Positions 54,362 to 64,000 of a stretch of DNA of 64,000 nt are shown here, piece after piece. Below the pieces are notes generated by a model, which saw only the letters and a list, made by a program, of their open reading frames with translations, was not told the DNA's origin and did no database searches. The position numbers were made by a program, and so were the translations under genes. Within the stretch, counting starts at the first letter, position 1. Each line of letters begins with the position of its first letter. The DNA lies in the NCBI RefSeq assembly GCF_006442975.2, contig NZ_CP083954.1, positions 124,001-188,000 of the forward strand, in the 5' to 3' direction. This stretch comes from Mesorhizobium sp. B2-1-1. Its GTDB lineage: Bacteria; Pseudomonadota; Alphaproteobacteria; Rhizobiales; Rhizobiaceae.

Positions 54362-55020
54362 TGAACATACCGAAACTTGTCATCTTCGACTGCGACGGGA
54401 TTCTGGTCGATACCGAGAACCTGGCCAACCGGCGTCTCGCCGAATGGCTGAGCGAAGCCGGGTATCCCACCAGCTTTGAACATTGCCGCAAGAACTTCTC
54501 CGGCCGCAGCATGGTCTCAGTGCAGAAGCAGATCGAAGAAGAGACCAGCGTCAGGCTCGGCGCCGACTTCGTCGAGCGCTGGAATGCAGGGCTGCCGGAC
54601 CTGTTCGCCCATGGGGTCGAGGCGATTCCCTATGTCCGGGAGTTCGTCGAGGCTGTCCGCGCGGCCGGCATCGCCTATTGCGTCGCCACCTCGGCCAGGG
54701 TGTCGAAAATGCACATCACGCTTGGCCAGACCGGCCTGCTGCCGCTGTTCGAACATGCGATGTTTTCCTCGACCATGGTCGCGCGCGGCAAGCCGTTTCC
54801 GGACCTGTTCCTGCATGCGGCCAAGACGATGGGCTTTGCGCCTGCCGACTGCATCGTCATCGAGGACAGCGTCGCCGGCACGCAGGCCGGCATCGCCGCC
54901 GGCATGCGGGTATTTTCCTATCATGGCGATCCCTACAGCGACCGTGACGGCTTGATGCGAGCCGGCGGCATCCTGTTCGACGACATGCGCACACTGGCCG
55001 GACTGGTGCCAATCCACTGA
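54361..55020 (+). CDS. HAD-family phosphatase (beta-phosphoglucomutase/GS1-like)
   Basis: 219 residues. Motif I FDCDGILVDTEN, motif II CVATSARVSK, motif III Lys in GKPFPDLFLHAA, motif IV VIEDSVAGTQAGIAAGM. This layout is typical of the subfamily with the helical cap, which acts on phosphosugars. Translationally coupled to dut by a one-base TGATG overlap; the substrate is unknown. Confidence 0.9.
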   Translation: MNIPKLVIFDCDGILVDTENLANRRLAEWLSEAGYPTSFEHCRKNFSGRSMVSVQKQIEEETSVRLGADFVERWNAGLPDLFAHGVEAIPYVREFVEAVRAAGIAYCVATSARVSKMHITLGQTGLLPLFEHAMFSSTMVARGKPFPDLFLHAAKTMGFAPADCIVIEDSVAGTQAGIAAGMRVFSYHGDPYSDRDGLMRAGGILFDDMRTLAGLVPIH

Positions 55021-55172
55021 TCTGGACCGTTTTTCTGGGGTTGCGAAGACGCGCCGGACGAATTGTCAGCAGAGAACGCGAAACGCTTCTGAGCCAACCG
55101 CATTCGTTTGCCCGGGCAAGGCGGGCAAGCTAAAATCCGCGCCATCGCACTCAACACGATGGGGGAACTTCC

Positions 55173-55973
55173 ATGGACAAGGGCAAGATCTTTCGCGACC
55201 TGCATGCCTCGACCTTCGTCATGCCCAACCCTTGGGACGTCGGCACGACGAAGCTGCTTGGATCCTTCGGTTTCAAGGCGCTGGCGACGACCAGCGCCGG
55301 TTTCGCCTTCTCGCGCGGCCTGCCGGACGGCGCGGTGACCTTCGACCAGATGATCCATCATTGCCGCGAGGTGACGGCGGCAACCGAGCTGCCGGTTTCG
55401 GCCGACCTCGAACGCGGCAAGGGCGACAGCGCCGAGCAGGCCGCCGAAACCATCTTCGCGGCTGAAGCCGCCGGCCTTGCCGGCTGCTCGATCGAGGACC
55501 ACACCGGCGACCCGAACAAGCCGATCTATGATTTTTCGCACGCGGTGGAGCGCGTCGCGGCGGCGGCGGAAGCGGCCCGCGCGCTGAAACGCGATTTCGT
55601 CTTCACCGCGCGGGCGGAGAACTTCCTCTGGGGCAAGTCCGACCTCGACGACACGATCAAGCGGCTGCAGGCATTCGAGAAGGCGGGCGCCGACGTGCTC
55701 TACGCGCCGGGCATCGGCGACGTCGAGATGGTGCGCACGGTCTGCTCGGCGGTGAGCAAGCCGGTCAACGTCATGGCAAGGCCCGACTTCACCATTGCCG
55801 ATCTGACCGCGGCCGGGGCAAAGCGCGTTTCGCTTGGGCCGTGGCTCACCAACTTCGCCTATGGCATGCTGGAAACGGCGGCGCGCGAGATCCAGCAGGA
55901 CGGCACGTTCGGCTTCGCCCGCGCCGCCATGCCCTTCGGCAAGTTGCAGGCGCTGTTTGGCAAATCGGGATAA
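55173..55973 (+). CDS. PEP-mutase/isocitrate-lyase superfamily protein
   Basis: 266-residue TIM-barrel enzyme. STTSAGFAF-type N-terminal region (ATTSAGFAFSRGLPDG), metal-binding SADLERGKG, and GCSIEDHTGDPNKP place it among oxaloacetate decarboxylase, 2-methylisocitrate-lyase or phosphonopyruvate hydrolase-like enzymes. The loop lacks the KKCGH signature of isocitrate lyase. ATG 55173 follows GGGGGAA. It lies 13 bases before the hydroxyproline dehydratase gene, so the two form a unit. Confidence 0.86.
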   Translation: MDKGKIFRDLHASTFVMPNPWDVGTTKLLGSFGFKALATTSAGFAFSRGLPDGAVTFDQMIHHCREVTAATELPVSADLERGKGDSAEQAAETIFAAEAAGLAGCSIEDHTGDPNKPIYDFSHAVERVAAAAEAARALKRDFVFTARAENFLWGKSDLDDTIKRLQAFEKAGADVLYAPGIGDVEMVRTVCSAVSKPVNVMARPDFTIADLTAAGAKRVSLGPWLTNFAYGMLETAAREIQQDGTFGFARAAMPFGKLQALFGKSG

Positions 55974-55986
55974 GCGGGCCGGACAC

Positions 55987-56985
55987 ATGACGCTGACCGT
56001 CGTCGACATGCACACCGGCGGCGAGCCGCTGAGGATCGTCACCGGGGGTTATCCCGATATCCCGAAGGGCACGATCCTGGAAAAGCGCGCCTATGTGCGC
56101 GACCATCTCGATCATCTCCGGAAAATCCTGATGTTCGAGCCACGCGGACATTACGACATGTACGGCGCGCTGCTGGTCGAGCCCGATTTGCCGGGCGCCG
56201 ACCTTGCCGTGCTGTTCATGCACAATGAGGGCTATTCGACCATGTGCGGCCACGCCATCGTCGCGCTCGGCCGCTACGCCGTCGACGAAGGGCTGGTGGC
56301 CAAGCAGGAACCGGTGACGATGGTCAACATCGAGGCGCCCTGCGGGATGGTGATCGCCTCGGTCGAGGTGCGCGACGGCAAGGCAGGTGCTGTGTCGTTC
56401 GAAAGCGTGCCGGCTTTCTTGTTCGCAGGCGACCGCAGGATCGAACTGCCCGGCTACGGCGCGATCGACTTCGATATCGCGTATGGCGGCGCTTTCTACG
56501 CGCTGGCCGACTGCCACCAGTTCGGATTGGAATTCGGCCGCGACCGGGTGCGCGATTTCGTCGATGCGGCGACGACGCTGACCGAAAGACTGAAGCAGGA
56601 ATTTCCCCTGTCGCACCCCGACCATGCCGACCTCGCCTTTCTCTACGGCTCGATCCTGACCGATGGGAAGGACGCGTTTTCCGGTGAGCCGACGAAAAAC
56701 GTCTGCGTCTTCGCCGAGGCGCAGGTCGACCGCTCGCCGACCGGCTCCGGCGTCACCGCCCGGCTGGCGGCGATGCATGCCAAAGGCGAGATCGCAACAG
56801 GCCGGACACGCACTTTCGAGAGCATCGCCGGCTCGCGCTTTTCCGGCGCGGTGGCGCGGATGGCGAAAGCCGGACCGCATGAAGCGGTTATCGCCCGCGT
56901 CGGCGGCCGCGCCTACTATTGCGGCCGGGCGGAATTCATCGTCGAGCCCGACGACGAACTGGGGCGCGGCTTTCTGCTGCGGTAG
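55987..56985 (+). CDS. Trans-3-hydroxy-L-proline dehydratase (proline racemase family)
   Basis: 332 residues of the proline-racemase superfamily. The first catalytic residue is Cys87 (YSTMCGHAIVALG); the second position is Thr252 in DRSPTGSGVTARL rather than Cys. The Cys/Thr pair marks trans-3-hydroxyproline dehydratases, which yield pyrroline-2-carboxylate, and excludes a two-base racemase. ATG 55987 follows the lyase gene by 13 bases. Pyrroline-2-carboxylate reductase is not nearby. Confidence 0.88.
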   Translation: MTLTVVDMHTGGEPLRIVTGGYPDIPKGTILEKRAYVRDHLDHLRKILMFEPRGHYDMYGALLVEPDLPGADLAVLFMHNEGYSTMCGHAIVALGRYAVDEGLVAKQEPVTMVNIEAPCGMVIASVEVRDGKAGAVSFESVPAFLFAGDRRIELPGYGAIDFDIAYGGAFYALADCHQFGLEFGRDRVRDFVDAATTLTERLKQEFPLSHPDHADLAFLYGSILTDGKDAFSGEPTKNVCVFAEAQVDRSPTGSGVTARLAAMHAKGEIATGRTRTFESIAGSRFSGAVARMAKAGPHEAVIARVGGRAYYCGRAEFIVEPDDELGRGFLLR

Positions 56986-56995
56986 GACTGGCGCA

Positions 56996-57709
56996 TCAAC
57001 GGGACGGCTTGCTCCGCCGATCGGGCCGGGCCGAGATCGCCTTGTGCAGATGCACCATCATGGCTGCGGCGAAGAGCGGCGTCACCAAGTTGAGCACCGG
57101 CACGGCAAGGAAGGCCGCGATGACCAGGCCGGCGAGAAAGACCGTCCCGGCATGGTGCCGGCGCAAGGCCCTGGCCTCTTCTTCCGGACGGAAACGCATG
57201 GCGGCGAATTCGAAGAATTCGCGCCCGAGCAGGTAGCCGTTGACGATGAAAAAGGCGGCGATGTTGATGCCTGGCACCAAAAGAAGCAGCAGGGCGACGA
57301 CGTTGCCGAGAATGACGACGCCGAAGAATCGTATCGCGAGCATGAGCGAGCGCAATGCCGGCATGGCGCGCCCAACCGGGTCGCCAGGATAGTCGGTGCG
57401 CTCGACCACTTCGGCGACATCGTCGAGGAACAGGCCGGCGATCACCGCCGTGACCGGCGCGACGAGCAGCGCCAAGCCGAAGGCAAGCGCGATGGCCGCG
57501 ATGATGCCGCCCAGCCAACCGGCCCAGGACGGCAGGCCGGGAAAGAGCGCGTGAAGCCATGGCAGCGCCAGCCACTCGACGAGGCTGGTCAGCCCGAACC
57601 ACAGGCCGACCAGAGCAAGCACAGTCAGGCCTAACGTCTTGAGGAAGACGGCGCGCAATTCGGGCGAGAACAACTGGCCGGCGGCGGCGCGGGCGGCGCT
57701 GGAGATCAC
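56996..57709 (-). CDS. CysZ/EI24-like membrane protein
   Basis: 237 residues with four long hydrophobic regions (LKTLGLTVLALVGLWFGL, WLGGIIAAIALAFGLALLV, FFGVVILGNVVALLLLLVPG, VFLAGLVIAAFLAVPVLNLV) and the EI24-type PGINIAAFFIVNGYLLGREFFE segment. The CysZ group takes up sulfate, though relatives are uncharacterised. GTG 57709 is preferred, 7 bases after AGGA; an ATG at 57769 would add an unlikely 20-residue tail. The 358-base gap upstream carries repeats. Confidence 0.82.
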   Translation of the reverse strand: MISSAARAAAGQLFSPELRAVFLKTLGLTVLALVGLWFGLTSLVEWLALPWLHALFPGLPSWAGWLGGIIAAIALAFGLALLVAPVTAVIAGLFLDDVAEVVERTDYPGDPVGRAMPALRSLMLAIRFFGVVILGNVVALLLLLVPGINIAAFFIVNGYLLGREFFEFAAMRFRPEEEARALRRHHAGTVFLAGLVIAAFLAVPVLNLVTPLFAAAMMVHLHKAISARPDRRSKPSR

Positions 57710-57849
57710 GGTGCTTCCTCGCTTCGACGGATTGCCCCTGGGAGGATAGGCAGCAGGTTCGCCGGTCACAAGCTCTATTGCCTGCCGTGGGTCAAGGCGG
57801 TCGTTTCAGGTTTCGAACTCTCCGCATCACCCCTCTTGCGAGCGCCGGC

Positions 57850-58082
57850 GCCGCCCCTCACTGTCCTTCCGGACATCTCTCCCCGTAGAACGGGGAGAGA
57901 TGAGCTGGCCGCAACGCCGACGCCTTCATTGCAATGTGGTGGTTTGGCGAACCCGGTGATGACAGCGCCCCTCTCCCCGTCATGTACGGGGAGTTGAGGA
58001 GCGGTCCGCGAAGCGGACGAAAAGCCAACTGCTTGGCTTTTCGAGTGACGAACGCCGGCAGGCGGATGAGGGGCGGCGCTAC
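57850..58082. repeat. Composite palindromic repeat region
   Basis: Begins with GCCGCCCCTCACTGTCCTTCC and the hairpin CTCTCCCC-GTAGAAC-GGGGAGAG (57876-57898), has a second hairpin CTCCCCGTCATGTACGGGGAG near 57973-57993, and contains the two-hairpin module GTCCGC/GCGGAC, GAAAAGCC/GGCTTTTC (58003-58041), then returns as GGATGAGGGGCGGCGC. The outer ends are complementary, so the whole is a large mosaic palindrome. Confidence 0.75.
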
Positions 58083-58127
58083 CTCGACAATCGGAGCCAT
58101 TTGGTCTGAGGCGATTGCCCTGTCTGC

Positions 58128-59012
58128 CTATTGTGCGAGCGCCGGCTTGCGGGTGGGAATGGTCATGGCCGCGACGCCGGCGACGACGAAGGCCATGCCG
58201 AGCCAGGCCGTCGAACCCAGGCTTTCGCCAAGGAAAACGGCGCCGATGCCGACGCCGATCGGCACGCGCAGATAGGCCTGCGAGGTCGTGCCGACCGAGC
58301 CCAGCGTGTGGATCAGGCGGAAATAGATGACGAAGGCCAGCGCGGTCGAAAACACCGACAGGCCGAGCAAGGCCAGGATCGACGCCGTGGACGGCGCCAA
58401 GGTCCAGGGCTGGTCGACGGCGAGGCTGAGCGGCACCAGGATGACGGCGCCGCAGAGCATCGAGCCGGCGGCGGGCAGCATCGGGTCGAGGCCCTTGAAG
58501 CCTCGGCCGAAGATCGCCGCCCCCGCATAGCAGACCGTTGCAAGGACGATGGCAAGCTGCGCCCAAAGTTCATGGCCGAGACCGCCCAGCGCCTGTGTGC
58601 CCACGATGAGGCAGATGCCGGCAATGCCGGCGCCGACGCCGATCAGTTTGCGCAGCGTCACCCGTTCGTGGCGGGTGATGAGCGCGGTCAACAGGAAGGT
58701 GAAGATAGGCGACGTCGCGTTGAGGATGGTGGCGAGGCCGGCGTCCACCGAGCGCTCGGCGGCGGCGATCAGGGTGAACGGGATGACGCTGTTGAGGCAC
58801 GCCTGGAAGGCGAAACGACGCCAGCTCGCCGCATCGCCCGGCATGGCGAGCCCGCGCCAGCGGATGATGGCCAGCAGGATCGCGCCCGCGATCAAGGTGC
58901 GGGCGGCGATGAACGTCACCGGCGGGATCGTCTCGACGCCGATCTTGATGAACGTATAGGAGGCGCCCCAAAGCACCGCCAGGAGGGCGAGCAGCGCCAG
59001 ATCGGTGTTCAT
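58128..59012 (-). CDS. DMT-superfamily (EamA) transporter
   Basis: About 294 residues with ten hydrophobic helices in two EamA repeats (LALLAVLWGASYTFIKIGVE; second repeat from WAQLAIVLATVCYAGAAIFG). The GASYTFIKIG entry is typical. The ATG at 59012 starts directly before helix 1; an ATG at 59030 is equally possible, and neither has a strong ribosome-binding site. Exporter of unknown metabolite. Paralogous to the one at 43.9 kb. Confidence 0.85.
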   Translation of the reverse strand: MNTDLALLALLAVLWGASYTFIKIGVETIPPVTFIAARTLIAGAILLAIIRWRGLAMPGDAASWRRFAFQACLNSVIPFTLIAAAERSVDAGLATILNATSPIFTFLLTALITRHERVTLRKLIGVGAGIAGICLIVGTQALGGLGHELWAQLAIVLATVCYAGAAIFGRGFKGLDPMLPAAGSMLCGAVILVPLSLAVDQPWTLAPSTASILALLGLSVFSTALAFVIYFRLIHTLGSVGTTSQAYLRVPIGVGIGAVFLGESLGSTAWLGMAFVVAGVAAMTIPTRKPALAQ

Positions 59013-59229
59013 GTCGTTTCTTGCAGGCATGGGCTTGCCGCCTTCGGACCGGGATCGAACGGCCCTTTTTAGGCAAAGCCGCGGTAAAATGCTTCGGCCA
59101 CGACCGAATTGTCGTAGCGCCTAGGCGTCAGGCGATATGAACATGGCCTAGGCAAACCGGTTGCAAATCGCTAGACCCGCGCCCGGCCGGCATGGCAAGA
59201 AGCCGGCGCGGATTTTGGCGGAGACATTG

Positions 59230-60222
59230 ATGCCGGACTATGACGTGCTTTGCATCGGCAACGCGATTGTCGACATCATCGCCCAGTGCGAAGAGGAATT
59301 CCTGGAGACCAACGGCATCATCAAGGGCGCGATGAACCTCATCGACACGCACCGCGCCGAACTGCTCTACAGCCGCATGGGCCCGGCGATCGAGGCGTCC
59401 GGCGGCAGCGCGGGCAACACGGCGGCCGGCGTTGCCTCCTTCGGCGGTCGCGCCGCCTTCTTCGGCAAGGTCTCCAACGACGCGCTCGGTGAGATCTATG
59501 CGCATGACATCCATGCCCAGGGCGTCGCCTTCGACACCAAGCCGCTTCAGGGCGAGCCGCCGACGGCGCGCTCGATGATCTTCGTCACCCCCGACGGCGA
59601 GCGCTCGATGAACACCTATCTCGGCGCCTGCGTCGAGCTCGGGCCGGAGGATGTCGAGGCCGACAAGGCGTCGGGCGCCAAGGTTACCTATTTCGAGGGC
59701 TATCTGTGGGATCCGCCGCGCGCCAAGGAGGCGATCCGGCAGACGGCCAAGCTGGCGCACGCGGCGGGCCGCGAAGTGTCGATGACCTTGTCGGATTCGT
59801 TCTGCGTCGACCGCTACCGCGACGAGTTCCTCGAGCTGATGCGCTCGGGCACCGTGGACATCGTCTTCGCCAACAGCCACGAGATCAAGTCGCTCTACCA
59901 GACCTCGTCCTTCGACGAGGCGCTGGCCCGGATCCGCAAGGACTGCAAGGTCGCCGCCGTGACGCGCTCGGAAAAAGGATCGGTCATCGCGCGCGGCGAC
60001 GAGACCGTCGTCATCCAGGCGACCGCCATCAAGGAGCTGGTCGACACGACAGGCGCCGGCGATCTCTACGCTGCCGGTTTCCTGCATGGCTACACGCAAG
60101 GCCGCGACCTCAAGACCTGCGGCGATCTCGGCTCACTGGCGGCCGGCCTGGTGATCCAGCAGATCGGGCCGAGGCCAAGGCAGAATCTGCGTCGCGAGGC
60201 CGAACTGGCGGGGCTGCTGTAG
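59230..60222 (+). CDS. Adenosine kinase-like PfkB-family kinase
   Basis: 330 residues of the ribokinase/PfkB fold. N-terminal VLCIGNAIVDIIAQ, substrate segment SGGSAGNTAAGVASFGG and C-terminal catalytic motif LVDTTGAGDLYAAGFL (catalytic Asp in GAGD) match bacterial adenosine kinases common in rhizobia, which salvage adenosine to AMP. ATG 59230 is 6 bases after GGAG. Adenosine as the substrate is likely but not certain; other nucleoside or sugar kinases share the fold. Confidence 0.87.
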   Translation: MPDYDVLCIGNAIVDIIAQCEEEFLETNGIIKGAMNLIDTHRAELLYSRMGPAIEASGGSAGNTAAGVASFGGRAAFFGKVSNDALGEIYAHDIHAQGVAFDTKPLQGEPPTARSMIFVTPDGERSMNTYLGACVELGPEDVEADKASGAKVTYFEGYLWDPPRAKEAIRQTAKLAHAAGREVSMTLSDSFCVDRYRDEFLELMRSGTVDIVFANSHEIKSLYQTSSFDEALARIRKDCKVAAVTRSEKGSVIARGDETVVIQATAIKELVDTTGAGDLYAAGFLHGYTQGRDLKTCGDLGSLAAGLVIQQIGPRPRQNLRREAELAGLL

Positions 60223-60228
60223 GGGGGC

Positions 60229-60483
60229 GGTGAAGCTGCCGATCTCCCCCCTCGTGGGGGAGATCGCCGGCAGGCCAGAGGGGGCGCTGTCCCGCTGGCA
60301 TCTCCAGGGTTCTACACTGCCGCCAAGCCCGAAATGAACGGCATGAGCGTACTGTCATGTCGGGGCGCCAGTTCGAAGAGTATGGGCACGCGGAAGGGAA
60401 CCACCGCAACCTAGCGATCCTTCGCGCCCCCCTCTGCCCTGCCGGGCATCTCCCCCACGAGGGGGGAGATCGGCAGCTTCACC
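60229..60483. repeat. 255-bp inside-out inverted-repeat element
   Basis: Left arm 60229-60287 and right arm 60424-60483 are nearly identical over about 59 bases in opposite orientation. Outer ends read GGTGAAGCTGCCGATCTCC inward. Each arm contains CTCCCCCCTCGTGGGGGAG and an inner CAGAGGGGG end, so the CCCCCTCTG side faces inward, opposite to the 32.66-kb pair. The 136-base centre carries no gene. No clear target-site duplication was found. Bases 60484-60692 hold no further feature I can support. Confidence 0.85.
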
Positions 60484-60692
60484 GTCGCGCGGCTGTCACA
60501 CATCGCACCTACACGCAATCTGGGCGCCCTTTGACTGACATTTGGGCGCCTCAACCAGTTGGGGTGCCAAGATGCAAGAAAGCAAGCTGTCGGGCGGCCG
60601 GATTTGTTGCCGCCGCGATTTCCGCTTTCCACATTAGAAATTCAGCAACGGGCGCAGTCGGGGAGGAGCGCTCGCGGCCAGAAGACAGATGC

Positions 60693-61394
60693 ATGAACAG
60701 ATTTCACATAACCGGTCTTAAACAAGACGACTTCGCGGACATGGTCGCGGAGAAGGTCGAGCGGGCGCTCGCCCACTATGACGAGGCCATCAACAAACCC
60801 ACCATGGTCTCGGTCGGCAAGATCGCCGGCAGCATAGCGTCAGCCGTCACCTTGCTATCGCCGACGCATCAGCGCGCCATCGATGCCATTCATGCCGACC
60901 TTCCGGGGCTGGCGTCGAAATTCGTGCGTGCGCTGGCCGCGGAAGCCGCGCGCCGCAGCGAAGCCGGCTCCGCGGGCGCCACAAATCCGTCGGCGGGTTT
61001 CGACGGCCCCGCCTCCCCGCTTCCGCGCACCCAGTCCGACGATCTCGAATCGATGCTGATCGAAGACTGGGCCGGGCGGGTCTCCGGTTCGACCTATCTG
61101 GAGGAACACCTGCGCATTGCCCGCTCGACCCTGCACCGCTGGCAAAGGCGGGGCGAAGTGGTCGCCTTGCGCAAGGGCGGCCGCAAGCACGTCTTCCCGC
61201 TGGCGCAGTTCGTGGACGGCAGGCCGGTGGCGGGCATTCGAGACGTGCTGTCGTTGATCGGCAATCCGAGGCTGGCATGGCTGTGGCTGACCCGCCCCTC
61301 GGCGCTGCTCGACGGGCGCATTCCCATCGACCTGCTGCGGCAAGATCAGGTCAAGGAGGTCGTCGAGGCGGCCCGGGTGTTTTCCGCGGGTTAA
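60693..61394 (+). CDS. MbcA/ParS/Xre-type antitoxin-domain protein, orphan
   Basis: 233 residues. Residues about 135-175 look like a MerR/excisionase-type helix-turn-helix (STYLEEHLRIARSTLHRWQR then RGEVVALRKGGRKHVFPLAQ). The C-terminal region, GNPRLAWLWLTRPSALLDGR through PIDLLRQDQVKEVVEAA, matches the MbcA/ParS/Xre toxin-binding domain (DUF2384-like). The N-terminal 80 residues are helical and contain HQRAIDAIHADLPGLASKF. Antitoxins of this type normally sit beside a RES-domain toxin, but none is here: neighbours are adenosine kinase and malic enzyme. ATG 60693 fits, with a weak ribosome-binding site. Confidence 0.72.
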   Translation: MNRFHITGLKQDDFADMVAEKVERALAHYDEAINKPTMVSVGKIAGSIASAVTLLSPTHQRAIDAIHADLPGLASKFVRALAAEAARRSEAGSAGATNPSAGFDGPASPLPRTQSDDLESMLIEDWAGRVSGSTYLEEHLRIARSTLHRWQRRGEVVALRKGGRKHVFPLAQFVDGRPVAGIRDVLSLIGNPRLAWLWLTRPSALLDGRIPIDLLRQDQVKEVVEAARVFSAG

Positions 61395-61436
61395 GCAGAT
61401 CCGCCGCAGCTTTCGCATCCGACGCGCGGACCTTCC

Positions 61437-63716
<2,280 letters not shown>

Positions 63717-63933
63717 GATGCTTTTGATTTCCTCGCCATGCGGCACCTCCTTGAGGCGGGTGCCTTGTGTGATTCCGAATTAAGACTACGCGCCGCCGCG
63801 TGTAAACCGCCAAGCGTTACCGAACTGGCGTCGGAAGGACGCATGGCGTTCAATGGTGGTTGATCTCCGTTCTTCCCCTGCTTTTCCAATGGCCGGCATT
63901 AAACCCCGCCGCCACATCTGCTAGCGTGAGCGC

Positions 63934-64000
63934 ATGAACATGCACATTCAAAACGAACCGGACGCTCCCGAGGCGATCACGCCGGCAGCCGCTGGCGGCG
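63934..64000 (+). CDS. Start of a divergent gene, probably mutS (partial)
   Basis: ATG at 63934 opens a frame (MNMHIQNEPDAPEAITPAAA...) that runs off the window after 22 codons. In several rhizobia the mismatch-repair gene mutS lies next to and divergent from malic enzyme, and MutS N-termini there are short and Pro/Ala-rich. This is contextual inference; no diagnostic MutS motif falls inside the window. Confidence 0.45.
   Translation, partial: MNMHIQNEPDAPEAITPAAAGG

Noticed and set aside
55987..56985. Proline racemase
   Set aside because: The second catalytic position is Thr252, not Cys, so two-base racemisation is not expected.
60229..60483. Insertion sequence or MITE with target duplication
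   Set aside because: There is no transposase and no target-site duplication; the arms belong to a dispersed palindromic family.

Overview
This window is a GC-rich chromosomal stretch with a typical alphaproteobacterial (Rhizobiales) gene set, most likely Mesorhizobium or a close relative. The evidence is the gene content: an OrfA-Pit type phosphate pair, a large NADP-malic enzyme with a phosphotransacetylase-like tail, an fds-type NAD-dependent formate dehydrogenase, many ABC and LysR genes, and several families of intergenic palindromic repeats of the rhizobial kind. This is inferred from protein families; no rRNA, tRNA, IS element, prophage or CRISPR array was seen. Coding density is high, and many neighbouring starts and stops overlap by 1, 4 or 11 bases.

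Layout. 1-4.2 kb: the end of an acyl-CoA ligase, a METTL20-like methyltransferase, then (reverse) a HAD phosphatase translationally coupled to pgi. 4.4-7.7 kb: a MocR-type regulator and an MttB-family methyltransferase. 7.7-10.8 kb (reverse): a small unknown gene and a chrB-chrA-VOC chromate unit. 11-13.5 kb: a sugar-acid dehydratase of the IlvD/Edd family and a CoxG-like protein. 13.5-16.4 kb (reverse): Mrp/ApbC and the Pit phosphate system. 17.1-24.3 kb: a LysR gene followed by fdsGBACD, with a strong OxyR-like palindrome between them. 24.4-29.1 kb: an unusual alpha/beta-hydrolase/pseudo-cyclase/LuxR fusion followed by four small-molecule enzyme or fold genes. 29.2-36.2 kb (reverse): a LysR gene, a putrescine/spermidine-type ABC transporter and an aminobutyraldehyde dehydrogenase. 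36.3-37.7 kb: an Rrf2 regulator coupled to a thioredoxin-reductase-like flavoprotein. 37.7-46.3 kb: a DeoR regulator, two choline-kinase-like proteins, a dimethylglycine-dehydrogenase-like flavoprotein, a methyltransferase, a DMT exporter and an amidohydrolase. 46.5-64 kb: mostly housekeeping and scattered genes (ilvD, prfC, an amino-acid oxidase, a glutamine amidotransferase, an Lrp regulator, dut, a HAD phosphatase, a PEP-mutase-like lyase, trans-3-hydroxyproline dehydratase, a CysZ-like protein, a DMT transporter, adenosine kinase, an orphan antitoxin-like protein, malic enzyme), ending at the first codons of what is probably mutS.

How it works together. The main theme is one-carbon, methylamine and polyamine metabolism: MttB-family demethylation, formate oxidation to CO2 with NADH formation, dimethylglycine-type oxidative demethylation with a folate-binding tail, and putrescine uptake and oxidation. 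The items most worth following up are the pseudo-cyclase fusion operon at 24.4-29.1 kb, the hairpin-rich leader at 38.59-38.87 kb, two regulators whose palindromic operators abut their own start codons (Rrf2 with a promoter placed for a leaderless message), the inverted heptamer arrays inside the polyamine cluster, and the orphan MbcA/ParS-like gene next to an inside-out palindromic element.
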